From an uncultured Acholeplasmataceae bacterium (GTDB lineage: Bacteria; Bacillota_I; Bacilli_A; RF39; UBA660): DNA of 64,000 nt. Positions within the stretch are counted from its first letter, which is position 1; every line of letters begins with the position of its first letter. Position numbers and translations under genes: made by a program. The notes under the pieces were generated by a model, which saw only the letters and a list, made by a program, of their open reading frames with translations, was not told where the DNA came from and made no database searches. Positions 62,261 to 64,000 of this stretch are shown piece by piece. Location of the stretch: NCBI GenBank assembly GCA_905203475.1, contig CAJKWD010000001.1:1-64000 (forward strand). Direction: 5' to 3'.

Positions 62261-63257
62261 CCTTGTTTGATTGTTTTTTAGAAGTTACTTTCTTCTTAGT
62301 ATTTGCTTTCTTACGAACTACAACAGGTGTATGAAGTTTTTCTTGTGTACATACCATTAAATAACAATCATGATGAATTCCTTCGTGAAAACGGTGATGA
62401 GGAAGTACGCGGTATATTTCAAAACCGCATTTTTCAAAACATGCGACATCCCGTTTATTCTCAATTAAAGGATCTACCACCAACGAATCTACATTGTGTG
62501 ATAATAAATAATCACGAATCATAACCATAAACTGTACATCGTAATGTTTTCTAAAATATTTAGGAATACCAATAAAATAATCAATTCCATATACAATCGT
62601 ATCAATTCCAAAATCGTATTTACTTAATTCTTCTTGTGTTAATGGGTAATATTGGAAATATCCAACTTTTTCGTTTTCTTTTTCTAAAATAAAACGCGCA
62701 ACATTTCTTTGATTATAATATTGTTTTTGGATTAAAGCTTCATCGTATTTTACATCACGTCCATCGTGATATTCTAATACTTTTTCATCTGTTAACCACT
62801 GTAATAAATCATCTTTATCCTCTTCTGTAAGAGGGCGAATTTTAAAACCATTTTCTGCTATTTCAATTTTATCATTTCTTACATTAGGTCCATCTGGGAC
62901 TAAAAAGGGCTTTGTAGATTGCTTTTGCATTTTTCCCAGAATGATAAATACCATGATCATGATAGATATTACTACAAATATCAAATATAATGGAAGAAAA
63001 TAATATTGGAAAAATGTAGCTATTTTCTCTCCCAGATATGTTGATTCAAAAAATACAATCACTTCTTGATGAGATAATATTTTAGCAATACAATAAGTTC
63101 CTAAAAATGGAAAAACAATTGTAAAAAAGATAATTAGTAAACAAGTGATTGTTTTAAAGAATGATTTCAAATATAAAATATCTAATGATTTTAATAATAC
63201 TATAAAACAAATAAATAATAAAATTAAAAACAATACAAAATAAATAATACTAATCAT
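62247..63257 (-). CDS. Membrane-anchored GNAT acetyltransferase
   Basis: 336 residues. Three membrane helices (about 3-25, 35-60 and 85-110) precede a GNAT domain (about 137-310) of the AAC(6')/Acetyltransf_8 type: RPLTEEDKDDLLQWLTDEKV, EKENEKVGYFQYYPL, YFIGIPKYFRKHYDVQFM and a closing NKRDVACFEKCGFEIYRVL. The last 25 residues are Lys-rich. The enzyme probably acetylates a small amine, lipid or wall precursor at the membrane; resistance to aminoglycosides is possible but unproven. It follows rsmA by 1 bp. Confidence 0.85.
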   Translation of the reverse strand: MISIIYFVLFLILLFICFIVLLKSLDILYLKSFFKTITCLLIIFFTIVFPFLGTYCIAKILSHQEVIVFFESTYLGEKIATFFQYYFLPLYLIFVVISIMIMVFIILGKMQKQSTKPFLVPDGPNVRNDKIEIAENGFKIRPLTEEDKDDLLQWLTDEKVLEYHDGRDVKYDEALIQKQYYNQRNVARFILEKENEKVGYFQYYPLTQEELSKYDFGIDTIVYGIDYFIGIPKYFRKHYDVQFMVMIRDYLLSHNVDSLVVDPLIENKRDVACFEKCGFEIYRVLPHHRFHEGIHHDCYLMVCTQEKLHTPVVVRKKANTKKKVTSKKQSNKERDK

Positions 63258-63258
63258 C

Positions 63259-64000
63259 TTATTTCCTTCTTTCTATATATTCATTCACTACAGATACAAA
63301 AACCTCTAAAGGGATTTTTTCTGCTCGATCTTGTAAACTATATCCATGAGACTGAAATAATCGTTCTAAAATATCTAAATCGTACATTTTTAAGTTATTA
63401 CGGAGTGTTTTTCGCTTTTGTTTAAAACAATCTCTTACAAATTGAAAGAAAAAAGTATCATCTAATAATGGGAGTTGTTCCTTTTTTCTCGTGAATTCAA
63501 CTACAATACTATCAACATTCGGTTTCGGTAAAAATACATTGCGGCTTACATCTAAAAGTTTATGGACATCAAAATAATAATCTAAAAACACAGTAAAAGA
63601 ACCATAGTCTCTCGTTCCCGGTTTAGCTCTAAAGCGATCTCCTACTTCTTTTTGTACCATAATGACAATTTTATCTACTGGTAAGTGATCCTCTATTACC
63701 TTCATAATAATAGGAGTTGTAATGTAATATGGTAAATTTCCAATTACATATAATTTAGAATACTGATATTTTTTAATATCTTCAATGGGAGAACTTTTTA
63801 AGAAATCACCATAAATAATATCGATATTTTGATATGGTTTTAAATTATCTTCTAATACTGGTTTTAATGTAGTATCAATTTCATAACAGAGAATTTGTTT
63901 TGCATAACGAGCAAGTCCCACAGTTAAAGAACCAGCACCTGGGCCGATTTCGATCACAAGTGTATTGTCATCAATTTGGCAAGATGTAACTATTTTTTCA
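63259..64000 (-). CDS. rsmA: 16S rRNA dimethyladenosine methyltransferase, N-terminus cut by window edge
   Basis: The visible 247 residues cover most of RsmA/KsgA: VIEIGPGAGSLTVGLARYAK binds S-adenosylmethionine, GNLPYYITTPIIMKV is the catalytic NLPY motif, and the C-terminal helical domain has FLPKPNVDSIVVEF and FKQKRKTLRNNL. It dimethylates two adenosines near the 3' end of 16S rRNA. The start lies beyond 64000. Its location near ung, tilS and ftsH matches the origin-near region of Firmicutes. Confidence 0.96.
   Translation of the reverse strand, partial: EKIVTSCQIDDNTLVIEIGPGAGSLTVGLARYAKQILCYEIDTTLKPVLEDNLKPYQNIDIIYGDFLKSSPIEDIKKYQYSKLYVIGNLPYYITTPIIMKVIEDHLPVDKIVIMVQKEVGDRFRAKPGTRDYGSFTVFLDYYFDVHKLLDVSRNVFLPKPNVDSIVVEFTRKKEQLPLLDDTFFFQFVRDCFKQKRKTLRNNLKMYDLDILERLFQSHGYSLQDRAEKIPLEVFVSVVNEYIERRK

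Noticed and set aside
1..64000. Mollicute genetic code 4 (TGA as Trp)
   Set aside because: TGA ends several genes at family-normal lengths and Trp codons are TGG in conserved motifs.
1..64000. tRNA genes, rRNA genes, CRISPR arrays, transposases or prophage genes
   Set aside because: No cloverleaf, rRNA segment, regular spacer-repeat pattern or mobile-element protein was recognised in either strand; short intergenic gaps leave little room.

Overview
The window is AT-rich (roughly 30% GC by eye) chromosomal DNA from a low-GC Gram-positive of the Bacilli, with the standard code: TGA is a normal stop (for example at the ends of the genes at 8600 and 11775) and Trp is TGG, so it is not a code-4 mollicute. 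The ribosomal super-operon order, an ECF transporter next to truA and rplM-rpsI, and a Bacillus-like parA-parB...ychF-rpsF-ssb-rpsR block support this. The loss of rpmD and the compact spacing fit a small-genome, probably gut-associated or host-associated lineage near Erysipelotrichales, RF39 or Mycoplasmatota; that placement is inference. Cell-wall hydrolases and wall-polymer-type genes indicate a walled cell.

Region 1 (1-8538, all minus) is a compact type VII secretion locus: an EssC ATPase, a YukD/EsaB ubiquitin-like protein, a double-length WXG-like protein with its own promoter, three small helical proteins, a CHAP-domain protein without a signal peptide, and a Sec-exported Amidase_3 enzyme cut by the window edge. 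EsaA, EssA and EssB are not seen.

Region 2 (8600-21422, minus) is a surface glycan cluster in three transcription units: (a) five glycosyltransferases and a Wzy/WaaL-like membrane protein; (b) a TagH/Wzt-like ATPase, a GT2-GT4 fusion enzyme, a TagG/Wzm-like permease and a GtrB-like glycosyltransferase; (c) a PssD/Alg14-like protein and a PssE/Alg13 domain fused to a GtrA membrane domain. Together they could build, decorate and export a wall glycan.

Region 3 (21506-27745) holds a membrane-anchored XRE regulator, an rRNA methyltransferase and pseudouridine synthase pair, a three-gene set led by an AbiEi-like protein without the usual AbiEii toxin, and a divergent tRNA-guanine transglycosylase on the plus strand.

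Region 4 (27802-49685, minus) runs from the S10-spc-alpha ribosomal operon through rplQ, three inserted genes, ecfA1-ecfA2-ecfT-truA, and rplM-rpsI. It carries structured leaders before rpsJ and rplM. Region 5 (49992-64000) has a lysine-rich membrane protein on the plus strand and then, on the minus strand, rpsF-ssb-rpsR with an SD-sequestering leader, parA-parB-mscS-DUF951-abgT-ychF, a lipoprotein, ung-tilS-ftsH, and rsmA followed by a membrane-GNAT fusion. This resembles the origin-proximal region of Bacillus. No tRNA, rRNA, CRISPR array, IS element or prophage was recognised. A recurring feature is intrinsic terminators whose hairpins contain the stop codon of the preceding gene.
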